The notes beneath the pieces are model-generated. The model worked only from the letters and a program-made list of their open reading frames with translations. It was not told the DNA's origin and searched no databases. Positions 26,029 through 33,429 of a stretch of DNA of 64,000 nucleotides are shown piece after piece. Within the stretch, counting starts at the first letter, position 1, and every line of letters starts with the position of its first letter. Source of the stretch: Lachnospiraceae bacterium (GTDB lineage Bacteria > Bacillota > Clostridia > Lachnospirales > Lachnospiraceae); the NCBI GenBank assembly GCA_024403455.1, contig JAKSRR010000012.1, forward strand, positions 21,997 through 85,996. Direction: 5' to 3'. The position numbers were made by a program, and so were the translations under genes.

Positions 26029-26991
26029 ATGCCTAGTATTGGATACATTATAGCCGGCATAGTAGTTATTGTACTTGTTTTTCTTAAACTATCGGGACTG
26101 CTAGGAAAAAAAGATGGCTGGGTCTCAAGGAACGACTTTGAGAATGCTAAGAGAGCATTACGACCTAATTTTTCTGCAGGAGAGTTTGAGAGATTTATTA
26201 CTTTTCTTAATGGATATAAAGGAGGATACGTTCGTCGTCAATCGGGGATGATTGTATTTCAAGATTATACAGGAAAAGAAAAAGGCGATCTCAAAGGAAT
26301 TTTTTATAATTTAGTGTTTCCAAATCCCAATATCAGCGTGTGCCAGAAAGAAGAGTTTAGAAAATTTCTATTAAATGTTGGCGTAACTGGTATAGATAGA
26401 AGGCCGGATTATGAAACGAGAGACAGCAAGTTGAAGAATCATAAATCTGGAGAAGAGTTCAAAAGAAAAGAAGTGGGAAATATAGGCGAGCAAGTTGTTA
26501 GGAACGAATTGACCAAACTTCAAAATATGGGATACTCTGTTATAAACGGTCCTGTTCTTAAGAATGGTGCAGAGTGTAAAGAGTATGATCACATTGTTGT
26601 TGGTGCGAATGGTGTGTTTTGCCTAGAAACAAAAGCATTTGGTATGACAGAAGGGAGAAGTACCAAGGCGGCCTTATTTATTGATGATGGCGATAAGTGG
26701 ATTATTAGGAAAAATAAAGTGAACAGAAGTCTTGAATCGCCAACGGCGCAGATACTGGTTGAACAACAGTTTTTGGCAAATATTATTAGTGACTCTTGTC
26801 TGCTTGAAGTACATCCTATTCTTGTACTGTGTAACAGAGAACTGTTCGTAAAGAATAATATATCGTTGCCCTACAGAATAGTTAGGGTTGACGAGTTGTG
26901 TGAGTGTATTAGGCAGTATAAGGATGTTGTTACGGATAATGATAGAATGTTTATCTTGTCCGATATTGATAAACATAGAATAAATCAATAG
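26029..26991 (+). CDS. Membrane-anchored NERD domain protein
   Basis: 320 residues with one N-terminal membrane helix (about 5-25) and a cytoplasmic part. Residues about 30-120 form an unassigned domain. Residues about 145-265 are a NERD (nuclease-related) domain, with EVGNIGEQVVRNELTKL, EYDHIVVGANGVFCLETKAF (Asp and the ExK catalytic pair) and a final QFLANII helix. NERD proteins are predicted nucleases, some with links to DNA processing or phage defence, but none of that is shown here. AAAGGGGAG precedes the start. It follows the HTH-GHKL gene after 104 bases and could be co-regulated; it is also AT-rich. Confidence 0.75.
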   Translation: MPSIGYIIAGIVVIVLVFLKLSGLLGKKDGWVSRNDFENAKRALRPNFSAGEFERFITFLNGYKGGYVRRQSGMIVFQDYTGKEKGDLKGIFYNLVFPNPNISVCQKEEFRKFLLNVGVTGIDRRPDYETRDSKLKNHKSGEEFKRKEVGNIGEQVVRNELTKLQNMGYSVINGPVLKNGAECKEYDHIVVGANGVFCLETKAFGMTEGRSTKAALFIDDGDKWIIRKNKVNRSLESPTAQILVEQQFLANIISDSCLLEVHPILVLCNRELFVKNNISLPYRIVRVDELCECIRQYKDVVTDNDRMFILSDIDKHRINQ

Positions 26992-27009
26992 AACATCGAG
27001 TAGAATATC

Positions 27010-27089
27010 GGGGACGGTCCTTTTGGGCACAGGTGTGTCCCTTTGAGTTGTAGCAGAGGGACACTCCTTATCCCATTAGGACCGTCCCC
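27010..27089. repeat. 80-bp palindromic repeat, copy B (full)
   Basis: The arms GGGGACGGTCC and GGACCGTCCCC (27010-27020, 27079-27089) and the inner arms GTGTCCC and GGGACAC pair to fold the whole unit into one long hairpin. It ends one base before the AGGAGG ribosome binding site of the next lipoprotein gene. Confidence 0.9.
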
Positions 27090-27104
27090 AGGAGGAAAGG
27101 GAGA

Positions 27105-27815
27105 ATGACAGTGCAACATAATAAGAAAATATTATTTTTACTAATGATGTTACTCATTTCATTTGGCTTATGTGGCTGTGGAAGTGTGAGTGGCAAAGCA
27201 AAAAAAGCAGCGCAGGAATATTTGCAAGATAAATATGGTCAAGAAGCAAAAATCGTGAAATCGGAAAAGAATTATAACTTTACGGGACCGGGTGGAGGCT
27301 TGTTGCCAACCGGTATTGAGTCAGATGAAAGTTATAATTTTGTTGTAGAAATGGGGAGCGAGCAGTTTGACGTCTGCTTAATATATGATGGTTCAAAGTA
27401 TTATGGTTATGATAACTACGAAGCGGGACTAATTAAGGCAGAAGTAATCGATGATGTTGAGCGTCAGCTTGGTATTAGTTGTGCAGATGCATTTTTGTCT
27501 TATGGTGAAATATACGAGAAGTATGGAACAAACATGATTCACGAGCCCTTTTCAGATTTGGCATCGATTTATGAAAATGGTAAGTTTGCAATCATTATAG
27601 CAACCTATGATGCAATTAATTTGGATAAGGTTGAGGAGTATGCGACGAAATATAGTGTCGAGGATGAGAAGAGTATTCTTCGAATAGAGATTATACAGTA
27701 TAAGGATGTTATTCCCGAACTAAGCTTTTCTTCTTTCTCGGAGGCGAATGATCCACAATATGCACTGGACTGGTGCACCATTTCCAATGGCAGTGTTAAG
27801 CACCACGATGATTGA
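27105..27815 (+). CDS. Lipoprotein, function unknown
   Basis: A 236-residue exported lipoprotein. Residues 8-25 are a hydrophobic signal peptide ending in the lipobox LCGC, so Cys at about position 25 would be lipidated. The mature region begins with a short Lys/Ala-rich helix (KAKKAAQEYLQDKYGQEAKI), resembling small DUF-type peptidoglycan-facing lipoproteins. A Gly/Pro-rich loop and acidic strands follow. No enzymatic motif is visible. AGGAGG lies 9 bases before the ATG and is abutted by repeat copy B. Two other lipoprotein genes lie within 3 kb, but the sequences are not obviously homologous. Confidence 0.7.
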   Translation: MTVQHNKKILFLLMMLLISFGLCGCGSVSGKAKKAAQEYLQDKYGQEAKIVKSEKNYNFTGPGGGLLPTGIESDESYNFVVEMGSEQFDVCLIYDGSKYYGYDNYEAGLIKAEVIDDVERQLGISCADAFLSYGEIYEKYGTNMIHEPFSDLASIYENGKFAIIIATYDAINLDKVEEYATKYSVEDEKSILRIEIIQYKDVIPELSFSSFSEANDPQYALDWCTISNGSVKHHDD

Positions 27816-27851
27816 TATCCGTTGAAAAAAGAGCAGTGTGAGGCGCGGTGG

Positions 27852-27900
27852 TTATTTAATCAGCTTTTGAATCTTTGCGGCATCGTATACCACTTGGTAA
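27852..27900 (-). pseudogene. 3-prime remnant of an AAA+ ATPase gene
   Basis: Read on the minus strand, these bases encode YQVVYDAAKIQKLIK followed by a stop. The Lon-like ATPase at 31.7-33.2 kb ends TKVVYDATKIHELIE and stop: 10 of 15 positions agree, including the stop placement. Upstream of this the similarity ends at repeat copy C. It is therefore a truncated relic of a second ATPase gene, left when the repeat or a recombination removed the rest. Confidence 0.7.
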
Positions 27901-27906
27901 AAATTA

Positions 27907-27980
27907 GGTACTCTTTGGCACAGGAGTGTCTCTTTGATTTGTATCAGAGGGACACTCCTTATCCCATTAGGACCGTCCCC
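27907..27980. repeat. 80-bp palindromic repeat, copy C (left end degraded)
   Basis: Right arm and centre match copies B and D perfectly. The left arm has lost GGGGAC and carries substitutions (GGTACTCTTTGG for GGTCCTTTTGGG). It abuts the ATPase remnant and is followed by a terminator. Confidence 0.88.
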
Positions 27981-27995
27981 CGGGGAGGTACGCAG

Positions 27996-28020
27996 GAGGC
28001 GCAAAATGCGCCTCTTTTTT
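27996..28020 (+). terminator. Rho-independent terminator
   Basis: GAGGCGC (27996-28002), AAAAT loop, GCGCCTC (28008-28014) and six T residues. The same unit occurs at 29589. Confidence 0.9.
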
Positions 28021-28055
28021 GTAGGGTAAAAGTTTGAGGAAAATTGGGGAAATGG

Positions 28056-28111
28056 CTTGATATACTACGTTTATCAAGGACTAGCCCCACCTTGACGGTG
28101 AGCCTAGTCCT
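28056..28111 (+). promoter_or_regulatory. Duplicated regulatory module before a lipoprotein gene (copy 1)
   Basis: An inverted repeat CTTGATA/TATCAAG (28056-28062, 28072-28078) overlaps a possible -10 box TATACT (28061-28066). Directly after it an 8-bp stem AGGACTAG/CTAGTCCT (28077-28084, 28104-28111) encloses a CACC-TTGAC-GGTG hairpin. The second copy at 29649 keeps the inverted repeat and the CTTGAC loop but has different outer stem bases that still pair. Probably operator plus structured leader. Confidence 0.6.
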
Positions 28112-28143
28112 AGTTGTATTTATTAAATGTGTGGAGGATATGT

Positions 28144-29466
28144 ATGAAAAAGAAGTATGTTGTTTTGTTACTTACTTGCGTATTTGTGGGATCATCAATG
28201 AGCGCTTGTGGTAAAACGGAAATTCCTGAAATGGTGCAGGAGGAGGTAGTTGAAGAAAATATTCCAGAGAAGCAGCAGGAGCAGGAAGAACCGGAGATAG
28301 AAGAGGTTGAGGAAGAGGAACAGGTTGTTGAAGAAATTCCTGATGCAGGAGAGGAATATGAAATATCTAGTGTGAGTCGAATGGGAGATGGCTTTTGCTG
28401 GGCTTATGCAGACGAATTGGGGCGCGTACTCATGAGTGTTGAGGGCGACTATATTTGTAGTATTACAGGGGACATTCGCGACGTGGGAGAAATCGCAAAT
28501 GGAATAACCTATTATACTGTTGAGAAAGAAAATGACTATAAAGAAGTATATGATTTACATGTTCTGAATACAAAAGGTGAAGAAGTATATTTTGCTGATG
28601 ATGTGGATTATGTGCTCAGTGACGATGACGGAAATATTATATATGCGAAAACAGAAGCAGATTATTCTTCGTCATCATGTAAAACATATTTACTGCATAG
28701 TAAGGATCAGTCAGTTGATTCCCTGGAAATTGAAACCAGTTATGACAATAATCTCGAGGCCTACAGAATTACTGAAGGTGTCTATGTTTTAATGTGGTGG
28801 TATTTGGATTTTAACAGAAATATTGCATTCCAATTTGATCATGAAGCTAAGCTGGCCGATGATAATTATATTTATGTGGATGTGGCTGGTATAAACTTAC
28901 ATTCACGAATTGACAAAAAGTCTTTGGAAAATATTTCAACGAAGGACGAGTTTGATGCGTTGGTAAATGCTAATGCAAATGATTTATATAATTTCCAGTA
29001 TATTTCTGATAAGCACTATGTAGGAAATTATTATAACGATAATGGAACTAGCGATATTTTGGATATGAATGATAATGTAATTTTTGCTTTTGATGAGTAC
29101 ATGCAGGATTTAGATTATGCATCCACAGGAGAGTATCTAGGTGTAACATTTATGGGGGCTGACTATCGGGGCTATGTTACCATTTATGATATGGATTTTA
29201 ATGTGGTTTTAGAACCACTGGCGGTTAGTGAAGAAGGGGGTATGTGCTCCATACAGCCTGTAGGTAAGGAACATTTCCTTGTGGATTCATCGATTGTTGG
29301 TATAGATGGAAAGGTGTATGAGGTGACGGATGATAAGTCTAGCCTTGTGAGCGAATATGCCAATCTGGATCATCATCGTTGGATATTAGAAAATGGTTAT
29401 CTTTTGGTTTCTGGGCGACTTTATGATGTGAGTGGAAATCAAGTTAAAAAGGTCTTGAAAAAGTAA
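28144..29466 (+). CDS. Lipoprotein with acidic linker, function unknown
   Basis: A 440-residue exported lipoprotein. The signal peptide (residues 1-20) ends in the lipobox MSAC. Residues 25-75 are a Glu/Val/Pro-rich acidic linker that would hold the domain away from the membrane. From about residue 85 onward repeated short beta motifs (DADELGRVLMSVEGDYICSI-like, then NDNVIFAFDEY, YDMDFNVVLEP, GIDGKVYEVTDD) suggest a beta-propeller such as those with WG or KWG repeats. That fold is inferred from repeat spacing only. GGAGG lies 6 bases before the ATG at 28144; an upstream GTG-type extension is discarded. Confidence 0.68.
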   Translation: MKKKYVVLLLTCVFVGSSMSACGKTEIPEMVQEEVVEENIPEKQQEQEEPEIEEVEEEEQVVEEIPDAGEEYEISSVSRMGDGFCWAYADELGRVLMSVEGDYICSITGDIRDVGEIANGITYYTVEKENDYKEVYDLHVLNTKGEEVYFADDVDYVLSDDDGNIIYAKTEADYSSSSCKTYLLHSKDQSVDSLEIETSYDNNLEAYRITEGVYVLMWWYLDFNRNIAFQFDHEAKLADDNYIYVDVAGINLHSRIDKKSLENISTKDEFDALVNANANDLYNFQYISDKHYVGNYYNDNGTSDILDMNDNVIFAFDEYMQDLDYASTGEYLGVTFMGADYRGYVTIYDMDFNVVLEPLAVSEEGGMCSIQPVGKEHFLVDSSIVGIDGKVYEVTDDKSSLVSEYANLDHHRWILENGYLLVSGRLYDVSGNQVKKVLKK

Positions 29467-29497
29467 ACATCGACATTAGGCAACATGGACCACATCA

Positions 29498-29574
29498 GGC
29501 GGTCCATTTGGACACAGGAGTGTCCCTTTGATTTGTATCAGAGGGACACTCCTTATCCCATTAGGACCGTCCCC
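29498..29574. repeat. 80-bp palindromic repeat, copy D
   Basis: Both arms are present (left arm slightly decayed, GGCGGTCCATTTGGACAC). The centre TTTGATTTGTATCAGAG is identical to copy C. Confidence 0.9.
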
Positions 29575-29588
29575 GGGAAGGTACGCAG

Positions 29589-29613
29589 GAGGCGCAAAAT
29601 GCGCCTCTTTTTT
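29589..29613 (+). terminator. Rho-independent terminator
   Basis: GAGGCGC (29589-29595), AAAAT loop, GCGCCTC (29601-29607), six T residues. It ends the propeller-like lipoprotein transcript. Confidence 0.9.
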
Positions 29614-29648
29614 GTAGGGTAAAAGTTTGAGGAAAGCTGGGGAAATGG

Positions 29649-29702
29649 CTTGATATACTACGCTTATCAAGTGCTGTGGCCCCTTGACAGTGCCCACAGC
29701 AC
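29649..29702 (+). promoter_or_regulatory. Duplicated regulatory module before a lipoprotein gene (copy 2)
   Basis: CTTGATA/TATCAAG (29649-29655, 29665-29671) followed by a 9-bp stem GTGCTGTGG/CCACAGCAC (29671-29679, 29694-29702) whose loop carries CCCTTGACAGTG. The hairpin ends 32 bases before the next start codon, the same distance as in copy 1. Confidence 0.6.
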
Positions 29703-29734
29703 TATTATTTTGTTGATGAAAGGTTAAGCGGTAT

Positions 29735-30493
29735 ATGAAAAAGAAACTGGTATGTGTACTATTTTGTGCGTGTTCTGCATTTGTTGTTCTTGCTGGTTGT
29801 GGCAAAGGAAATGTTCAAAATCAAGAGAATATGGTAGAAAGTGAAAGTGCTGGCGAAGAGAGTGAGGCTTCATCTTTAACAGCAGTAACGAGTAGTGATT
29901 CTGTGGATGAAGAAGCTGTGCAAATTGAGGAAACATTGGAAGAAGAGCAGGAAGTAGATGTTATAGCAGACGCTATTGCTGATTCTTGGATTAAATCAAT
30001 TGATGTATTAACATTTACGGATTATAGCCAGATTGCAGAACTATATGGTGAATCAGAAGATCATTCATACATATATGAGGATTCTACATATGGTCCTTAT
30101 GGATTCGCTTTTTCTGATACACATGGTGTGACGTCAGTAGCATTAGATTTTTTTAGGTATAATGCTGAGAATATGCGAAGACAAAAACAGGATTATTATG
30201 ACCAGTATGCTATTACTTCTGATTTACTTACGGAATACTGTAATGAGTCTTTTACTGGATTTTATAACGATGCTGGTCTAGATAAGATGAATTATAAGGA
30301 AATCCAAGAACTGTTTGGAAATAAAGGAGTAATCGTTAAGTTATCAAAAGATGTACCGGGTGCACAACACTTCTATGTGATGGTCGAATGGTATGTTTCA
30401 GATATCAATAAGACATTTGTGGTGTATTTTGATAGAAATGGTAATGTTACAAAAGGAAAATATGGTAGCTTTCAATTTTGGGAGGTAAAATAA
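29735..30493 (+). CDS. Lipoprotein, function unknown
   Basis: A 252-residue exported lipoprotein. The signal peptide ends in VLAGC near residue 21. Residues 25-75 are a Ser/Glu-rich acidic linker similar in style, but not in sequence, to that of the upstream lipoprotein. The folded part (about 80-250) has YSQIAELYGESEDHSYIYED and KEIQELFGNKGVIVKLS, but no motif I can assign. It shares an almost identical 140-base upstream region with the previous lipoprotein gene, so both are probably controlled alike. The Shine-Dalgarno is AAAGG, about 8 bases before the start. Confidence 0.68.
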   Translation: MKKKLVCVLFCACSAFVVLAGCGKGNVQNQENMVESESAGEESEASSLTAVTSSDSVDEEAVQIEETLEEEQEVDVIADAIADSWIKSIDVLTFTDYSQIAELYGESEDHSYIYEDSTYGPYGFAFSDTHGVTSVALDFFRYNAENMRRQKQDYYDQYAITSDLLTEYCNESFTGFYNDAGLDKMNYKEIQELFGNKGVIVKLSKDVPGAQHFYVMVEWYVSDINKTFVVYFDRNGNVTKGKYGSFQFWEVK

Positions 30494-30534
30494 TTTGGTG
30501 GTTAAGAACACCGGGAATCGTTCACAAAAACATC

Positions 30535-30613
30535 GGGGACGGTCCTAATGGGATAAGGAGTGTCCCTCTGATGCAAATCAAAGTGACACTCCACTGCCCA
30601 AAAGGACCGTCCC
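30535..30613. repeat. 80-bp palindromic repeat, copy E (inverted orientation)
   Basis: A full copy in reverse orientation relative to B-D. Its right arm overlaps the 3-prime end of the minus-strand membrane protein gene and supplies its last codons and stop. Confidence 0.9.
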
Positions 30614-31624
30614 TGGGAGTGGTCTAGTTTTCATAAATTCCTCAAACCGCTGGTCAATCCGTTTCTCAAAGAGAGTATACTTTTCATAATTGAAGTCTCT
30701 GCAATAGATTGGCCCGTCTGTGCCCTCTAGGGATTGCAGTACAATTTCACCATAATCCTTACTGTAGAAAACTTCTCTGAGTTCTCGCTTATTTGTAGAC
30801 GGATTAAAGAATAACGATTCGTAATAGTTGTCTAAAAATTCAGCATATATAGGAAGAATATCATTCCTGCTCACCTTTCCATCCAACCGATAATAAATAA
30901 ACTCTGCGGGGTTCTCTTCACCGTCGGCTAGGGCACGGAAAGTCTCAGTCATTTCTCCGCCTAAGGCTGATACAAATTCTTCCTCGTTAATTCCGTTTCT
31001 TCTCAGAAGCCATAAAAACAAATATGCAAATTCATTACAACTATAAATATTAATCTCGTCAATCGCTTCTGGATGCTTCTCTAAATACTGATCAAAGTAG
31101 CTTTCCACATCATCGATAGTACTTCGCTCTTCCTCGGACATACGGTCAAGTAAAATATTCCTGTACTCATCCCAGGTATCGTCCCAGCTCCATTCTGCGT
31201 TAAAGGATGAGAACTTCCACGACGAAGCGTTTTCAGACACATTCTCCTTTGGGATGGCTTTCATCGACATTCCTTTATGAAATCCATACATGGAAAGAAT
31301 GGTAATTGTTTCGCAAATTGCAATGGTAATCATGGCTCCAATTGCCTCATGATCGCCACCCGCCACTTCTTTGATAAACTGGAATAATAGTGCTGACATA
31401 GCAGCAACCAGGTACATTCCAATCATCGGCAGAAATATATACTTTTTCCCTTTTCTTACACGATTAATCTCGCCAATATTAATTGCCGTTACAAGCAAAA
31501 AAAGCACCAACATTGCCTGTCCATAGATTTCCCCTTCTGTCATCATGACAAAAGAGGCCACAGACATTAAAAGACTGAAAATCGTTAATAATACAAGGAT
31601 TATACATTTAATACTATTGCTCAT
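30578..31624 (-). CDS. Membrane protein with repeat-derived C-terminus, function unknown
   Basis: 348 residues. Four hydrophobic segments lie at about 7-29, 32-48, 60-85 and 92-112. Residues 125-335 are soluble and acidic, with YRNILLDRMSEEERSTIDDV and IDEINIYSCNEFAYLFLWLL. No family is recognised. The final residues GTVLLGSGVSL are encoded by repeat copy E, in the same reading frame that a left half-copy of the repeat gives to EcfA2 at 59.3 kb. The original C-terminus was therefore probably replaced when the repeat inserted. It lies between two inverted repeat copies and downstream of the Lon-like ATPase on the same strand. Confidence 0.65.
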   Translation of the reverse strand: MSNSIKCIILVLLTIFSLLMSVASFVMMTEGEIYGQAMLVLFLLVTAINIGEINRVRKGKKYIFLPMIGMYLVAAMSALLFQFIKEVAGGDHEAIGAMITIAICETITILSMYGFHKGMSMKAIPKENVSENASSWKFSSFNAEWSWDDTWDEYRNILLDRMSEEERSTIDDVESYFDQYLEKHPEAIDEINIYSCNEFAYLFLWLLRRNGINEEEFVSALGGEMTETFRALADGEENPAEFIYYRLDGKVSRNDILPIYAEFLDNYYESLFFNPSTNKRELREVFYSKDYGEIVLQSLEGTDGPIYCRDFNYEKYTLFEKRIDQRFEEFMKTRPLPGTVLLGSGVSL

Positions 31625-31635
31625 CTGTTTACATT

Positions 31636-31715
31636 GGGGACGGTCCTTTTGGGATTAGGAGTGTCCCTCTGATGCAAATCAAAGTGACACTCCTGTGCCC
31701 AAAAGGACCGTCCCC
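31636..31715. repeat. 80-bp palindromic repeat, copy F (full, inverted orientation)
   Basis: Complete arms (GGGGACGGTCC/GGACCGTCCCC). It fills the 101-base gap between the membrane protein gene and the ATPase gene and would form a long hairpin in their shared transcript. Confidence 0.9.
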
Positions 31716-31725
31716 GGGAAAGGTA

Positions 31726-33225
31726 CTATTCAATTAGTTCATGAATTTTTGTGGCATCGTATACCACTTTAGTGACTTTATTTACTTCAATCTGGAACAG
31801 GGCATTGGCTGCAATGTGTTCGGCAACCTGCTCTACATCACGAATACCGGAGGTGCCGGAGCAAAGGTCTACAATGACTTCCAGACCATCATCGGTAATT
31901 TCTATTTCATCATTGGTCATGCCCATTCTCTTTAAAATCTTAGGTAGAGCAAATTTACTGAAGATAACCTTCTTTTCCTCTTTGGTATAGTCCGGAATCT
32001 CAATGACGGCAAAACGGGACATGATAGGTGCGCTGATTTTGCTCTTATCATTGGCGGTAGCAATAGGATAAACGCCATCGGTAGGAATCATACATTCCAT
32101 GTAGTTGTCAGTGAATCCTAAGTTATCTAATAATGTCAGTAAAACATCGGCAGGATTTCCGTTGCCCTTGCCCTCGTTTGCCTTATCCAACTCGTTAATG
32201 ATGAATACCAGTTTGGACTCCCCGGCTTGGGAGAAGGCTTCCATAATAATACCTGGCTTGGCATTGGCATATACACGGGAAGAACCGGTGAGCTGCTCAG
32301 GGTCATTGATAGAACTCATATCCAGTGTAGTCCATGCAAGCTTTAAAATTTTAGCGACTGCGTAAGCTACCTGCGATTTACCAGTACCAGCGGGACCAAC
32401 AATTAAAAGTCCATAGGCAGGAAGGGTATGGGTACGATTGATCTGAATAATGGTTTCGATGACACGCTGCTTTACCTTCTCCATGCCATAGAGTTCTTCG
32501 TCTAAAATGCGTCTTGCTTCCACCGGATCAATAGCAGAGAAATAATTACTCTTCCAATTAATGCCCATCATAACGGAAAGAGCACGAAGAGCATGGCGAC
32601 GTTCCTCGGGGGAGACTTCATTGGACTTTGCTACGGCTAAATTGCGGCGAGCCCAGACCTGAATGTTTTCGGGCAGAGTCTTGCCTGCGCAGGAGATGAA
32701 GTCAGTGATAGACTGGATACTGGTAAGCTTCATGCTGTCGCCATCGATGTCTCGATCGTCGCTGTCTTCGTCAATAGCTTCCTCTACTGGGGGATCGCTG
32801 GAAAGCAGACGGTCAATCATATACTGAAGGAACCCGTTTTCAGAGGATACCTTACCGCTGTTACTTTGCGCCAACTCTCTGATTTTATATACTGCGTATC
32901 CTTCTTCTGTCGGATAGCCGGACAGCTTAATCTTGATATGATTTTCGCCTAACCATTTAATTAAGCTAGTAAATCTTGAATCGATTTTAAGAATGTCGAA
33001 CCAGACCTTTTCATCACTGTCTGGATTATGAAATTCAAAAGAACTCCGCTTAATGGGATTAATGAACATACCGTTGGAATGGTGTTTCAGGGCTCCATTT
33101 TTATCCTCTAATATAAGGATAGGATGTTCTTTACTTGTCTCGTTTTCATACGACTTGAAAGTAGTATAGGTGCAGATGGCGTCGGCCTTGTTGCCTTCGT
33201 CCTTATTAAAATCAAAAACGGGCAT
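31726..33225 (-). CDS. Lon-like AAA+ ATPase without protease domain
   Basis: A 499-residue AAA+ protein. Residues 1-200 are an unassigned N-terminal region. The ATPase core starts ILDEELYGMEKVKQRVIETI (about 225), as in Lon, then Walker A GPAGTGKSQVAYA (about 263-275), a Walker B-like VFIINELDKA (about 326), sensor 1 ATAND and the SGIRDVEQ arginine region. The Walker B tract reads NE instead of DE, so the Mg-coordinating Asp is replaced. The C-terminus ends soon after the helical lid, with no Lon Ser-Lys protease. It may act as a remodeller. AAAGGAG lies 9 bases before the start. A relic of a second copy sits at 27.85 kb. Confidence 0.75.
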   Translation of the reverse strand: MPVFDFNKDEGNKADAICTYTTFKSYENETSKEHPILILEDKNGALKHHSNGMFINPIKRSSFEFHNPDSDEKVWFDILKIDSRFTSLIKWLGENHIKIKLSGYPTEEGYAVYKIRELAQSNSGKVSSENGFLQYMIDRLLSSDPPVEEAIDEDSDDRDIDGDSMKLTSIQSITDFISCAGKTLPENIQVWARRNLAVAKSNEVSPEERRHALRALSVMMGINWKSNYFSAIDPVEARRILDEELYGMEKVKQRVIETIIQINRTHTLPAYGLLIVGPAGTGKSQVAYAVAKILKLAWTTLDMSSINDPEQLTGSSRVYANAKPGIIMEAFSQAGESKLVFIINELDKANEGKGNGNPADVLLTLLDNLGFTDNYMECMIPTDGVYPIATANDKSKISAPIMSRFAVIEIPDYTKEEKKVIFSKFALPKILKRMGMTNDEIEITDDGLEVIVDLCSGTSGIRDVEQVAEHIAANALFQIEVNKVTKVVYDATKIHELIE

Positions 33226-33250
33226 GGGTAAATTCTCCTTTAATGTATAA

Positions 33251-33293
33251 GGAAAGATAGAAAATCCAGCAAAGAAGGGAACTTTATCTTTCC
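33251..33293. repeat. Inverted repeat upstream of the Lon-like ATPase gene
   Basis: GGAAAGATA (33251-33259) and TATCTTTCC (33285-33293) pair across 25 bases, 26 bases upstream of the ATPase start on the minus strand. On the plus strand it is followed by six T residues, but no plus-strand gene precedes it. An operator or leader hairpin is more likely than a terminator. Confidence 0.4.
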
Positions 33294-33358
33294 TTTTTTA
33301 GTATTATTAAAATAGTACCATATTAAGATGTAAAAACATATAAAAAAGCCCATTTTAC

Positions 33359-33387
33359 TTGCATAAAAGGGGTGTGGGTTGTATAGT
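33359..33387 (+). promoter_or_regulatory. Probable promoter of argG
   Basis: TTGCAT (33359-33364), a 17-base spacer and TATAGT (33382-33387) precede argG by 42 bases. I looked for an ArgR box and found none I would defend. Confidence 0.5.
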
Positions 33388-33429
33388 ATTTATCGGATAA
33401 AATTTTCTTCGAAAACACAGGAGGATATC

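Noticed and set aside
27822-28037. 71-residue plus-strand frame after the first lipoprotein gene
   Set aside because: It runs through the ATPase relic, repeat copy C and a terminator, so it is not a plausible gene.
29476-29805. 109-residue minus-strand frame
   Set aside because: It spans repeat copy D, a terminator and the regulatory module; the sequence is explained by those elements.
24718-31715. Insertion sequence or CRISPR explanation for the repeats
   Set aside because: There is no transposase frame, no regular unique spacers, and copies are inverted and spaced irregularly by genes.
33226-33429. Possible ArgR box upstream of argG
   Set aside because: TTGCATAAAAGG resembles half a site, but no second half with proper spacing could be found.
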